From an uncultured Acidobacteriia bacterium (GTDB lineage Bacteria > Acidobacteriota > Terriglobia > Bryobacterales > Bryobacteraceae), in contig CAIVVT010000050.1 of assembly GCA_903909435.1 (NCBI GenBank), forward strand, positions 62,001-126,000: a stretch of DNA of 64,000 nucleotides, read 5' to 3'. The position numbers were made by a program, and so were the translations under genes. Shown piece after piece: positions 1 through 8,712 of this stretch. Position 1 is the stretch's first letter; each line of letters begins with the position of its first letter. The notes beneath the pieces were generated by a model. It was not told where the DNA came from. It worked only from the letters and a program-made list of their open reading frames with translations, and ran no database searches.

Positions 1-1743
1 GCGGGGCAACACAGACCCTGTCAGACTGGCGCGAACCATCTCGATGGGGATGGCGTTTTCCTGGAGAACCGCGTCGTGGAAGGCCCGATTCGACATTTTG
101 CCCGACTCCACCAGGTCGCGGTGCAGCGCCCGGAGCTGCAGCCCGCCCAGCATGTAAGCGATCTGGTACAGCGGTCCGTAGCTGTCGTCTTCAAACGAGC
201 GCCGGACTTCGCCTGCCGCGTTATCGCGCTCGTGCCCGACACGCTTCACCAGGAAGTCGATACACTCTTCGGGCGTCATTTTGCCGAGGTGGAAACTGAG
301 CGAGAAGATGATGCGGGCGCAGCGGTGCATCCTCCAGAACAGCGCCCCGACGCGGTCCTCCGGCGTCGTCTGAAAGCCCTGGTCCCACAGCAGCAGCTCC
401 CAATACAGAGCCCAGCCTTCGACCAGAAACGGCGTCTCGAAGGCCGACCGGTAGGGCCGGTAGCGTTCGGCCATGAATAGCTGTAACTCGTGCCCGGGGA
501 TCAATTCATGCAGCACGGTGGCGTGCGAGAAGTGCGGGTTATTCCCGCGCATGCTCATCAGCTTCTGCTCGTGCGTCATCGTGTTGGTCGGATAGGAGAC
601 GATGATCGTGTCGCCGCCCAGGAAGAACGGGTTGACCAACTGCCGCTCGGGCGTCATCATTTGCATCCGCCAGCTCTCGCGAGCCAGTTCGGGCACTGTG
701 ATCAAATCGCGCTTTGTAACGAACTCCAACGCCTGCTGGGCGAGGTCGCGAATCAACGCAGGTTGTTTGCCAGGCTCGACGTAAGTCAACTTGACGGCTT
801 CCAGCGCCTTCAGCCAGTCGTCGCCGTAACCGAGCTCGCGCGAAGCCTTCTTCATCTCGGCCTCGCACCAGGCATATTCCTTGTTGGCGAGTTCGACCAA
901 CTCCTCCGGGGAATAGGGGATCATCTCGGCGGCCAGTTCGTTGAGGATCGCGTCCCGGCCGATGGGGTTGCCGACAATCGTGCTCGGGTCGTTGGCTTTC
1001 ACGCCGACGACCTTCTCCTTGAGGAACACCGCGTACTCTTGCAGCGCTTTATCTGCTTCCTTGTACGGAGCCTCCAACCACCACGTGAACAGCGGGTCGT
1101 AGCCGCTGCCGAATGTGAACCAGTCCTTGAGCGACGCCCGCAGCGCTTCGGCCTCTCCGGCAGCGCGGTAGGCGACGGTGCGGCGCAAATGGACGGGGCG
1201 ATCCTGAGCGTCCTGCTTGAGCTGCTCTTCGATTTCTTTGCGCAGCGACTCCAGTCGTCTACCGATGCTGGCGACCTGCGCCGCAGCGTTCGCTGGATCG
1301 ACGTGATCCATGCGCCGCCGGGAATCCACGAGTATTAGAATCAGCGGGCGAAATGGCAGCAGCGGCAGGGTCTCGGCAAGCTGCTTGCCGCGTAGGTCGA
1401 GCTGATGCTGGTCGCGCTTCAGACGGTTTCGGAAGAGCAGATAGTCGATCCTGCCGGGCTGGCTGAGCTGGTCGAAGTCGAGGCTATCCAGTCGCGCCTG
1501 CCACTCCGAGTAGAACTTGGCCATGCGCGCACGGCGATCGGGCGAGGATTGGGCGGCGCTTCTCCCGCCGCCGGACCAATACTCTGTGCCGAAATAGCGT
1601 CCCAGCGTGGAGTTGTCGGCGGCATAGCGCTCGATCAGGGGGCGCAGTTCGCTCCCGCCTGAATCGGGCAGGTCGGCGGGCGCCGCCGCTCTGGCCATCG
1701 CCACCATCGTCAAAAACAAAACCAGCTTGGAAATGCTCGTCAT
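1..1743 (-). CDS. DUF885 family exported metallopeptidase-like protein (3' end outside window)
   Basis: The minus strand is open for 581 codons from the ATG at 1743 to the left window edge, so only the last residues are missing if the protein has the usual DUF885 length of about 560-620. The N-terminus (MTSISKLVLFLTMVAMARAA) is a signal peptide, placing the protein outside the cytoplasm. The decisive motif is HELIPGHELQ at residues 412-421, the HExxxGHxxQ signature of DUF885 with putative zinc ligands H412, H418 and the acid E413. Members are thought to be peptidases, but the substrate here is unknown. It is divergent from the rhomboid gene, with 141 bp between the two starts. Confidence 0.88.
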   Translation of the reverse strand, partial: MTSISKLVLFLTMVAMARAAAPADLPDSGGSELRPLIERYAADNSTLGRYFGTEYWSGGGRSAAQSSPDRRARMAKFYSEWQARLDSLDFDQLSQPGRIDYLLFRNRLKRDQHQLDLRGKQLAETLPLLPFRPLILILVDSRRRMDHVDPANAAAQVASIGRRLESLRKEIEEQLKQDAQDRPVHLRRTVAYRAAGEAEALRASLKDWFTFGSGYDPLFTWWLEAPYKEADKALQEYAVFLKEKVVGVKANDPSTIVGNPIGRDAILNELAAEMIPYSPEELVELANKEYAWCEAEMKKASRELGYGDDWLKALEAVKLTYVEPGKQPALIRDLAQQALEFVTKRDLITVPELARESWRMQMMTPERQLVNPFFLGGDTIIVSYPTNTMTHEQKLMSMRGNNPHFSHATVLHELIPGHELQLFMAERYRPYRSAFETPFLVEGWALYWELLLWDQGFQTTPEDRVGALFWRMHRCARIIFSLSFHLGKMTPEECIDFLVKRVGHERDNAAGEVRRSFEDDSYGPLYQIAYMLGGLQLRALHRDLVESGKMSNRAFHDAVLQENAIPIEMVRASLTGSVLPR

Positions 1744-1884
1744 CGGGCGATAATCCTCGGGAAGTGGCGTGGAAACGTAACCCACGCTAACACACCGATC
1801 TCCTCCGAAGGGCGAGCCGCATCGGGGTGGGATTCCATGGAAATCCGTAGTGTTATTGTTTGATTAGAGATAACTCCTTCCGCA

Positions 1885-2661
1885 ATGGCAAATCCCTATC
1901 GCACGCGTTTTTCGAGCTCGCCTCTCATGGGGGGCATTACGCCCGCCGTGAGAACGTTGTTGATCGTCAACACGGTTATCTTCGTGTGCTGCATGCTCTC
2001 CCAGACGCTCGATGCAACGCTGGTGACCTTGTTCGGGCTCAGACCCGCCTCGGTTCTGCATCTCGCCGTCTGGCAGCTGTTCAGCTATATGTTCCTGCAC
2101 AGCACTGTGGGGTTCACCCACATCCTGTTCAACATGTTGACGCTGTGGATGTTCGGAGTCCCGCTAGAGAGCGTCTGGGGCAGCCGGCGTTTTTTGCGCT
2201 TCTATTTCTTCTGCGGCATCGGGGCCGGGCTTTTCGTCGTGGTCCTGAACTACCTGTTGCCCGGGGGGCGGCCGGATATCCCGACCATCGGCGCCTCGGG
2301 TGCACTGTATGGCCTGCTGCTGGCCTTCGGGCTGATCTTCCCCGACGCCCGCATTCTGTTCTTCTTTCTGTTCCCGATTCAGGCGCGGGTTTACGTTTGG
2401 ATCATGGCGGGCATCCTGCTGTTGACCACCTGGGGCGGCATCGGCGGACCAGTCAGCAACATCGCTCACCTCGGCGGGATGGCTTGCGGCTGGATCTTTC
2501 TGAAGTTGGGACTGGATCGCGTTCGCGGACCGGAGTTCCACCCGCTGGAGTCGCTCGACGAATGGTATAAGGATTGGAAATTGAAGCGGGCCAAGCGGAA
2601 GTTCCAGGTCTACCTGAAGAAGCATGGCCAGGGACCGCGGGACGATCGTTGGGTAAACTAG
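1885..2661 (+). CDS. Rhomboid family intramembrane serine protease
   Basis: This 258-residue polytopic membrane protein has the rhomboid catalytic dyad: Ser138 in GASGALYG and His195 in IAHLGGM, plus the HILFN segment near residue 79 that contributes to the oxyanion/gating region. Six hydrophobic segments fit the GlpG-type six-helix core, with a hydrophilic basic C-terminal tail (about residues 215-258). Rhomboids cleave transmembrane substrates within the bilayer; the substrate cannot be told from the sequence. No clear Shine-Dalgarno sequence precedes the ATG. It lies divergently from the DUF885 gene and is followed by a VWFA protein, with no sign of an operon. Confidence 0.95.
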   Translation: MANPYRTRFSSSPLMGGITPAVRTLLIVNTVIFVCCMLSQTLDATLVTLFGLRPASVLHLAVWQLFSYMFLHSTVGFTHILFNMLTLWMFGVPLESVWGSRRFLRFYFFCGIGAGLFVVVLNYLLPGGRPDIPTIGASGALYGLLLAFGLIFPDARILFFFLFPIQARVYVWIMAGILLLTTWGGIGGPVSNIAHLGGMACGWIFLKLGLDRVRGPEFHPLESLDEWYKDWKLKRAKRKFQVYLKKHGQGPRDDRWVN

Positions 2662-2781
2662 CCGGCTGCGAGGCCGTCGACCAAAATCTGGACGATTCCG
2701 TGTCGCCTGCCGCAACTTCAACGACAATTGGTTCGTCAAGGGATTGATATTGCATCGGTTCGAGCCCGGAGGCGAGGTGTC

Positions 2782-3978
2782 ATGTTGAACAGCGTTCATT
2801 TGAGTTCCGTTAAGCGAAGCGGGATGGCCCTTGCGCGGCCCCGGCATGGGATCGCAGCCATCGCAGCCGCTGGAATCCTGCTGAGTGCGCTTCCGGTCGC
2901 GCTGATCGCACAGGAAGGTCCGCAGCGCGAGTCGGGGGACACCGTGGCGCGCCCGAAGAAGAAGGACGCCAAGCCCGCCGAAGACACCGAGCAGCCCAAG
3001 ATCCCCTCGAAACTGGGGAAGAAGGCCGAGCGGCAGGACGCCGGTCCTGGCGCGCCCACGTTCCGGAGCGATGCGCTCACCGTGAACGTGGACGTAGCCG
3101 TGCTCGACAACCGGGGCCGCTTTATCCCCGGAATTCCCGCCGGCAACTTCAAGATCTACGAAGACGGCGTCCCGCAGAAGGTGACCGCCTCGTCTACAGG
3201 CGACACTCCCATTACGCTGGCCATGGTGATCGAGTTCTCAGGGCGCTTCCAGCGCTACTGGTCCACCGGTTGGATCGAGACCCTGAATGCGACATACGGC
3301 TTCCTGGAGACGCTCAAACCAGAAGACCAGGTGGCGGTTGTTGCGTTCGACATGCGTACTACAATTCTGTCTGACTTCAGCAACAACCGGATGGACACGC
3401 GGGAAGCGTTGGCGCGCCTGCGGATCCCCGGCTTCAGCGAGTCGAACGTGTATGACGCACTGACCGAGATTGCCGACCGCATGAGCGAGATCGAAGGGCG
3501 CAAGGCGATCTTCTACATCGGCAGCGGCATGGATACGTTTTCGAAGATCACGCTCGACCAAACGCGTCGAAAACTGCAGACTGCCGGTGTGCCGGTGTAC
3601 GTGCTCGGCACTCTGCAATCGCTGCGCGAGTATCTCGACGCGCGTGGCGCGATGGGACCCATCGCCCAGTTGGACTTCCTGCAGGCCGACAACCAGATGC
3701 GCACGTTCGCCAAAGAGACCGGAGGCCAGGCCTGGTTTCCGCGCTTTCTCGGCGAGTATCCGAATATCTTTCGATCTTTGAACGAGGCCCTGCGCAACAC
3801 CTACATGCTGACCTACTCGCCCACCAACACCGCGCGCGACGGCAAGTTCAGAAAGATCAAAGTCGAGTTGGTTTCACCCACCGGCGAAGCGCTGAAGATC
3901 ACCGACGAAAAGGGTAAACCCATGAAGTACACGGTGATCGCGAAAACGGGCTATACGGCTCCGCGCGAAGTGGAGTAA
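2782..3978 (+). CDS. VWFA-related Acidobacterial domain protein (exported)
   Basis: The start at 2782 is chosen because GGAGG lies 9 nt upstream and the product then begins with a basic n-region and hydrophobic stretch ending near ALIAQ, a signal peptide. A Lys/Pro/Glu-rich linker follows. The rest matches the VWFA-related family typical of Acidobacteria: an entry strand (LTVNVDVAVLDNRG), the FKIYEDGVPQK segment, and a late YMLTYSPTN motif. The metal-binding DxSxS motif expected after the first strand reads VIEFSGRF, so the MIDAS site is degenerate. Its paralogue at 4877-5905 keeps the motif. The likely role is adhesion or scaffolding at the cell surface or in the periplasm; the partner is unknown. 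Confidence 0.85.
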   Translation: MLNSVHLSSVKRSGMALARPRHGIAAIAAAGILLSALPVALIAQEGPQRESGDTVARPKKKDAKPAEDTEQPKIPSKLGKKAERQDAGPGAPTFRSDALTVNVDVAVLDNRGRFIPGIPAGNFKIYEDGVPQKVTASSTGDTPITLAMVIEFSGRFQRYWSTGWIETLNATYGFLETLKPEDQVAVVAFDMRTTILSDFSNNRMDTREALARLRIPGFSESNVYDALTEIADRMSEIEGRKAIFYIGSGMDTFSKITLDQTRRKLQTAGVPVYVLGTLQSLREYLDARGAMGPIAQLDFLQADNQMRTFAKETGGQAWFPRFLGEYPNIFRSLNEALRNTYMLTYSPTNTARDGKFRKIKVELVSPTGEALKITDEKGKPMKYTVIAKTGYTAPREVE

Positions 3979-4133
3979 TGCCGTCCCTCCTGACGCCCGC
4001 CCGGCAGGCGTTGCGCGCGCGATACAACAGGCCTTTGAACGAAGTCAAGCACCCGATTTCACTGCGTTTGAACACGATACAAGTTCATTGACACATCGGT
4101 TTCAGACCTGTTACGTTCGTGCCTGTTCCCATC

Positions 4134-4616
4134 ATGCCAAGTCGGGTGAAACCATTACGCGCGGTACCAGCTAAAGTCCTTCTGGTTGACGGCCATCGGG
4201 CCGGGGCAAGAGCGCGCTGTTCGGTCCTGGAAGAGCAGGGCCACCACGCTACCGGTGTGCATACGCCGGATGAAGCACTCAGCCTCCTGCAGGCGGAAAG
4301 TTTTGACGTAATCATCACTGAATACAAGCTGTCCGGCACGACTGGCCCCGAGTTCATCCTGACTCTGCGGGAGGTTGCGAAAGGCGTCCCCATCATCCTG
4401 CTTTCCGGCTTCGTGGATGCGCTGGGATTGAATGAACGGAGTACAGGCGCTGACCTGGTACTGATGAAGTGCGCTGCGGAGACGAGCCAGCTCACCCACG
4501 CCGTTAGCCGCTTGCTGCGGAGTCGGCCTAAAGTGCGCAGGATCAGGAAGAAGCCAGCCGCGAGCGACACGGATCCGGGTGCGAAGGCCCCGCGTAAGAC
4601 CGGCACCCACGAGTAG
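4134..4616 (+). CDS. Degenerate response-regulator receiver-domain protein
   Basis: The protein is a single CheY-like fold followed by a basic disordered tail rich in Arg/Lys/Pro. Landmarks are AKVLLVDGH (beta 1), FDVIITEYKLSG (beta 3), IILLSG (beta 4, conserved Ser) and LVLMK (beta 5, conserved Lys). The position of the phospho-accepting Asp in beta 3 is Glu (residue 68 counted from the alternative GTG start at 4119, 63 from this ATG), and the usual acidic pair after beta 1 is Asp-Gly. Phosphorylation is therefore unlikely, so this is probably a pseudo-receiver. No output domain is present. Neither the GTG at 4119 nor the ATG at 4134 has a good Shine-Dalgarno sequence. Confidence 0.72.
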   Translation: MPSRVKPLRAVPAKVLLVDGHRAGARARCSVLEEQGHHATGVHTPDEALSLLQAESFDVIITEYKLSGTTGPEFILTLREVAKGVPIILLSGFVDALGLNERSTGADLVLMKCAAETSQLTHAVSRLLRSRPKVRRIRKKPAASDTDPGAKAPRKTGTHE

Positions 4617-4643
4617 CTGGTGAATCGCGGCAGATTGCCGAAC

Positions 4644-4667
4644 CGGCTGCATCGCCGTTTGCAGCCG
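4644..4667. terminator. Small hairpin between convergent genes
   Basis: CGGCTGCA and TGCAGCCG form an 8-bp perfect stem with an 8-nt loop between the receiver-like gene (+) and the VWFA gene (-). There is no T tract, so a terminator role is only suggested by position. The remaining bases up to 4876 show no gene. Confidence 0.35.
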
Positions 4668-4876
4668 CTGGCCGCTCTATAGCCTTGAGAATGACAGCGC
4701 GTTGAATTCGGTCGAGTTCCGGGTAGCGGCTTCCAAAGCTACATACCACGGTGGCCTGACGTCTTCCCCGCCCCGGCCCGGGTCGCTCCATGCGGCTGTG
4801 GGAGCGCTCACACGCATGGGCGAAAACGTGCGACCGGGTCCGTTTCGTGCACTGGGAACCGGGCTACGCGCCGCGC

Positions 4877-5905
4877 CTATTCGGAGCCCGGCGCCATCGC
4901 GTAATAGCCCTTGCGCGCCTGAACCTTCAAGTCTTTCCGGTCCTTCACGCGGATCTCCACCTTGCGGAACTTGCCGTCGCGCTCCGGATTCGTGGGCGAG
5001 TAGGCAATCACGTACTGGCTGCGGAGTTCCTGCTGCAATTGGTCGTAGATGTCGCTGAGCCGGTTCTTGCGATCGACGCGGAACACGCGTCCGCCGGTGT
5101 CGTCGGTGAGCCTGCGCATCAGGCCCTCGCCGGAGCCGCCGAACATGCCGCGGGCGTAGTAGGGATCTTCGTACAGGATCACGTAGATGATGGAGTCGGC
5201 CTTTTGCGCCGCCTCGACAGCCTCTGAAGGCTTCGTGCGGCTGCCCTGGTCGTCCCCGTCGGTGATCAGCACCAGCGCTTTACGGCCGACCTCCGGGCGC
5301 ATCTTTTCGTTCGCCGCGAGCCACACGGCCTCATACAGCACGGTGCCCCGTGGATCGCGTGGAACGGTGGTGGGCGTGACGGTCGGGACGCCTGCATTCA
5401 AACGCAAAGAGCGCAGGCCCTTAGCGAGCAGGGTGTGCGAGTTGGTCAAGTCCTGCAGCAGCTCCGACTCGACGCCGAAGCTCAGCAGGAAGGCTTCGTC
5501 CTTAGGCCGCAGCACTTGCTCGAAGAAGCGCGACGAGGCCGCGCGTTCGTCTTCGATCAACCGCTCCTGGCTCTTGCTGACGTCCACCAGCAGGCCCAGG
5601 GTCAATGGCTGATCCGTCTCGCGTGAAAACGCCTTGAGCGTCTGGAGCTTGCCGTCCTCGTAGACCTCGAAGTCGTCCTGCTTCAGGTTGGCGACGTACC
5701 CGCCATGGTTCTCGCGGACGGTGAAGTACAGGTTCACCAGCGAGACGTCCACCTTGATCACCTGATCGTCAGGCGGTTGCGCGGCGGCCGGCGTGGCGGA
5801 AGGTGCTTGCGGCGACTCGGAACGTTTGAACTGCGCGCCCAGGGGCACGATCCCCAGCAGAATCAGGAACGAAGGCAGAATCCAGCGGGTAGGCTTCACC
5901 TTCAT
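4877..5905 (-). CDS. VWFA-related Acidobacterial domain protein (exported)
   Basis: Starting at 5905 gives a textbook signal peptide (MKVKPTRWILPSFLILLGI, then PLGAQ); in-frame starts at 5920 and 5926 would only lengthen the n-region. After an Ala/Pro linker come the family landmarks: VKVDVSLVNLYFTV, FEVYEDGKLQ, an intact MIDAS motif in LLVDVSKSQE, the late strand ALVLITDGDD, and QYVIAYSPTN near the C-terminus. The intact DxSxS and TDGDD motifs suggest divalent-metal-dependent ligand binding. It is paralogous to the gene at 2782-3978 but convergent with it, so the two are not an operon. The ligand is unknown. Confidence 0.88.
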   Translation of the reverse strand: MKVKPTRWILPSFLILLGIVPLGAQFKRSESPQAPSATPAAAQPPDDQVIKVDVSLVNLYFTVRENHGGYVANLKQDDFEVYEDGKLQTLKAFSRETDQPLTLGLLVDVSKSQERLIEDERAASSRFFEQVLRPKDEAFLLSFGVESELLQDLTNSHTLLAKGLRSLRLNAGVPTVTPTTVPRDPRGTVLYEAVWLAANEKMRPEVGRKALVLITDGDDQGSRTKPSEAVEAAQKADSIIYVILYEDPYYARGMFGGSGEGLMRRLTDDTGGRVFRVDRKNRLSDIYDQLQQELRSQYVIAYSPTNPERDGKFRKVEIRVKDRKDLKVQARKGYYAMAPGSE

Positions 5906-6163
5906 TGGGATGCGGCGCATGAGCACGATGTTACATCTGTCGTGCGCGAAGATTGCGCATGGGTTCCCGACGCGCCATCCGTTTGCTTAGGTGTTCGCGC
6001 CAGACTCCAGAGTGAGGACCCACGGATCTCCATTGGGTCTTGCTTCCAGTTGAACTCGAGTGCGCCGCCAACTCGGACAACGGCCTCCGCAAATCAGCAA
6101 CCCGTCCGTAACCTTTCGGAAATACTCATCGCTTAAACTGATAGGGACCGCGAGCCGCCGCGA

Positions 6164-7456
6164 GTGGCCGGTCAGTTGAGGCTTCCATTGAAGTTATGGT
6201 TTCAATCGGGCTGCATCGTGGCGGTCCTCACGAGCGTGGCGTGGGCGCAAGACGCGCCGCTGACGTTATCTGATTGCGTGCAGAAGGCGCTCAATGCCCG
6301 CAATGAACTCACCATCGCCAGGAACGACCTGCGCATTGCGCAGCAAGGCGTAGTGGGGGCACGTGCCGGATTCCTGCCGCAGTTTCAAGTGAACGGCGGC
6401 TATACCTACAATTCACCCTCGAAGACCAGCGGTGCCCCGCAGTACATCGCGCTCAACGGCGTGCATGAGTACGTGACCCAATTCGACGCTTCGATGCCCA
6501 TCGACACCTCCGGACGTTTGCGGGCTGAGTTGGCGCGGGCGAGGTCGGAGCGCGAGGCTGCGCGGCAGAGCGTCCGCCTGTCGGAGCGCGATCTGCGCAA
6601 AGCCGTGACGGGATCGTACTACCGACTGGTGCTGGCCCGGCGTCTAGTCGAGGTTGCCAAGAGCACCCTGGCCGAGGCGCAGGCGTTCGAAGGTCGCACC
6701 CGGAAGCTGAACGCCGGCGGGGAAGCCGCCCGGGCGGACGTCGTCAAAGCGCAAGCCGAAGTTGCCTTCCTGCTGCAAACTCTGCAGGGCGCGGAACTCG
6801 ACGCCGAGACCGCCAACCACGATCTAGCTTCCTACTGGACCGCGGATGTCGCTGCTGCGCTGAAGCTGGACGACCCCTTCGACGGCACGCTGCCGCAACC
6901 GGCCCCGGATACCGCGGGCGACACGTACCTGAAACGCGTCGAGTTCTCTCTGTTCGACGCGCAGCGGCTTGGGCTGAAGGCGGATGTAAGCGCGGCTCGC
7001 TCCGCCATGCTGCCGCAGACCTCGCTCAACTGGCAGTACGGTATCGACTCGGAGCGTTACACTTGGGCCGACCGCGGCCAGGCATTTTTCGCCTCCGTGA
7101 ATGTGCCCATTTTCGATTGGCTCAAATCGTGGAGCGCCACGAAGCAGGCACACATCCGCCTGGAGTCGTTCGACATCACGCGCGACATCGCGCGCCGCAA
7201 TCTCTCGAAGGAATATCAATCCGCCCTGGCGCGCGTGCGGCTGACCTGGGCGCAGATTGAAACCACACGCCAGCAAGTCAGCTTGTCGGACGAGAACTTC
7301 CACCTGGCCAAGGTAAAGTACGAGGGCGGCGAAGGGTTGGCGCTGGACGTGGTCGCCGCCCAGTCGCAACTCGCCCAGGCGCGCGGCAATTACTACTCGG
7401 CCATCTCCGCTTACTTCAATGCCAGGTCGGATCTCGAGGTCGCTTCAGGACAATGA
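6164..7456 (+). CDS. TolC family outer membrane efflux protein
   Basis: The 430-residue product has an N-terminal signal sequence ending near SVAWAQ and the two-fold repeated pattern of long coiled-coil helices separated by short strand regions that defines outer membrane factors. The opening LTLSDCVQKALNARNEL and the repeated Ala/Arg-rich heptads are typical. It forms the trans-periplasmic exit duct of a tripartite pump. The frame offers only GTG at 6164 as a good start. Its stop overlaps the start of the adaptor gene by 4 nt, so the genes are translationally coupled. The 230-bp region upstream presumably holds the promoter; no regulator gene is adjacent. Confidence 0.92.
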   Translation: MAGQLRLPLKLWFQSGCIVAVLTSVAWAQDAPLTLSDCVQKALNARNELTIARNDLRIAQQGVVGARAGFLPQFQVNGGYTYNSPSKTSGAPQYIALNGVHEYVTQFDASMPIDTSGRLRAELARARSEREAARQSVRLSERDLRKAVTGSYYRLVLARRLVEVAKSTLAEAQAFEGRTRKLNAGGEAARADVVKAQAEVAFLLQTLQGAELDAETANHDLASYWTADVAAALKLDDPFDGTLPQPAPDTAGDTYLKRVEFSLFDAQRLGLKADVSAARSAMLPQTSLNWQYGIDSERYTWADRGQAFFASVNVPIFDWLKSWSATKQAHIRLESFDITRDIARRNLSKEYQSALARVRLTWAQIETTRQQVSLSDENFHLAKVKYEGGEGLALDVVAAQSQLAQARGNYYSAISAYFNARSDLEVASGQ

Positions 7457-8712
7457 AACTTCTCCTTCTGCCCGTTCTCGCCGCTGCGGTCATGCTCAGC
7501 GGATGTTCAAAAAAAGAAGAGGCCGAGCCGAAGCCGGAAGTCGAGGTAAAACTCGCTCCGGCAACCGTGGATGACGTGGAGCAGAGCATCACCGGTCCGG
7601 CCACGCTGTTCCCGGTGGCCCAGGCGGGTGTAGCGGCGCGCAACTCGGCGCCTATCAGCAAATTGCTGGTGAAGAAGGGTGACAGCGTTGCCGCAGGGCA
7701 GACACTGGCCGTCCTGGAAGCGCGCGACGTGGTGGCGGCAAACAACGAGGCCGTGGCCAATGTCAACGAGGCCGAACAGAATCTGCTGAAGACGACGGCG
7801 GGGACGCTGCCTTCGGATTTGGAACGCGCTCGCGGCCAGATGGTCGCGGCGGAGGCAGCCTATAAGCAAGCCGACGTGATCCACTCCCGCCGCAAGAGCC
7901 TGTTCGACGAGGGAGCGATTCCGCAGCGCGACTTGCTGATGGCGGAGACCGATCTGGCGACCACAAAAGCGAACTACGAGGTTGCCAGGCTGTCCTACGA
8001 CCTGCTGAAGAACCAGTCGAACGAACGCGACGTGCAAATCGCCAAGAGCCACGTGGAGCAATCTAAGGCGCGTCTCGCCCAGGCCGACGCGCAGCTTGCC
8101 TATACCCATATCACCGCGCCGTTCGCGGGCACCATCACGGAGCAGTTTATGTTCCCGGGCGATATGGCCCGTCCCGACGCGCCGGTGTTCACGGTCAGCG
8201 ACCTGTCGAGGGCTGTGGCGCGGGCGCAGATCCCCGAGTCCGACTCGGCCTCGATTCAGGCCGGCCAGGCTTGCGAGTTTCTTCCGGGCGGCTCCCCGTC
8301 GAGCGGTGCGGACGACAAGGCCGCCAGGTATGCGGGCAAGGTCACGGTGGTCAACCGGTCGGCCGATCCGGCGCGGCGGACGATAGAAATCTGGTGCGAA
8401 ATCGGAAAGCCGCCCGCCACCTTACACCCGGGAGTCTTCGGGGATGTCGCCATCGTTACCGACCGCAAGAAGGGCGTCACTGTGCCGCGCGAAGCGATCC
8501 AGTTCCACGAAGGCACGCTCACGGGCTGGGTGGTGGTGGTTGAGGGAGGAGTCGCTCACAAAATTGAAGTCGAAGCCGACTCCGCGCCGGGACCGCGAGT
8601 CCACATCCTGAAGGGACTCAAAGGCGGCGAGAACGTGGTCACCGAAGGCGTCTACGGTCTCGACGATAACGTGAAAGTGAAACTCGCCGGCCAGGGCGGA
8701 GAGAAGAAGTGA
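7453..8712 (+). CDS. RND efflux periplasmic adaptor subunit (lipoprotein)
   Basis: This is a membrane-fusion (HlyD/AcrA-type) protein. It begins with a lipoprotein signal whose lipobox LSGC puts the lipidated Cys at residue 18. A split biotinyl-lipoyl-like domain flanks a helical hairpin (about residues 90-215), followed by TAPFAGTI and a beta-barrel/membrane-proximal region that includes VPREAIQF. It links the inner-membrane pump to TolC. Four-nucleotide overlaps with both neighbours make a tight three-gene operon. A wide-substrate or hydrophobic-drug role is more likely than metal export, because no metal-binding His/Met/Cys cluster is visible. Confidence 0.93.
   Translation: MKLLLLPVLAAAVMLSGCSKKEEAEPKPEVEVKLAPATVDDVEQSITGPATLFPVAQAGVAARNSAPISKLLVKKGDSVAAGQTLAVLEARDVVAANNEAVANVNEAEQNLLKTTAGTLPSDLERARGQMVAAEAAYKQADVIHSRRKSLFDEGAIPQRDLLMAETDLATTKANYEVARLSYDLLKNQSNERDVQIAKSHVEQSKARLAQADAQLAYTHITAPFAGTITEQFMFPGDMARPDAPVFTVSDLSRAVARAQIPESDSASIQAGQACEFLPGGSPSSGADDKAARYAGKVTVVNRSADPARRTIEIWCEIGKPPATLHPGVFGDVAIVTDRKKGVTVPREAIQFHEGTLTGWVVVVEGGVAHKIEVEADSAPGPRVHILKGLKGGENVVTEGVYGLDDNVKVKLAGQGGEKK

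Noticed and set aside
490-1338. 282-codon plus-strand frame
   Set aside because: It lies opposite the DUF885 gene, whose HExxxGH motif and signal peptide are convincing.
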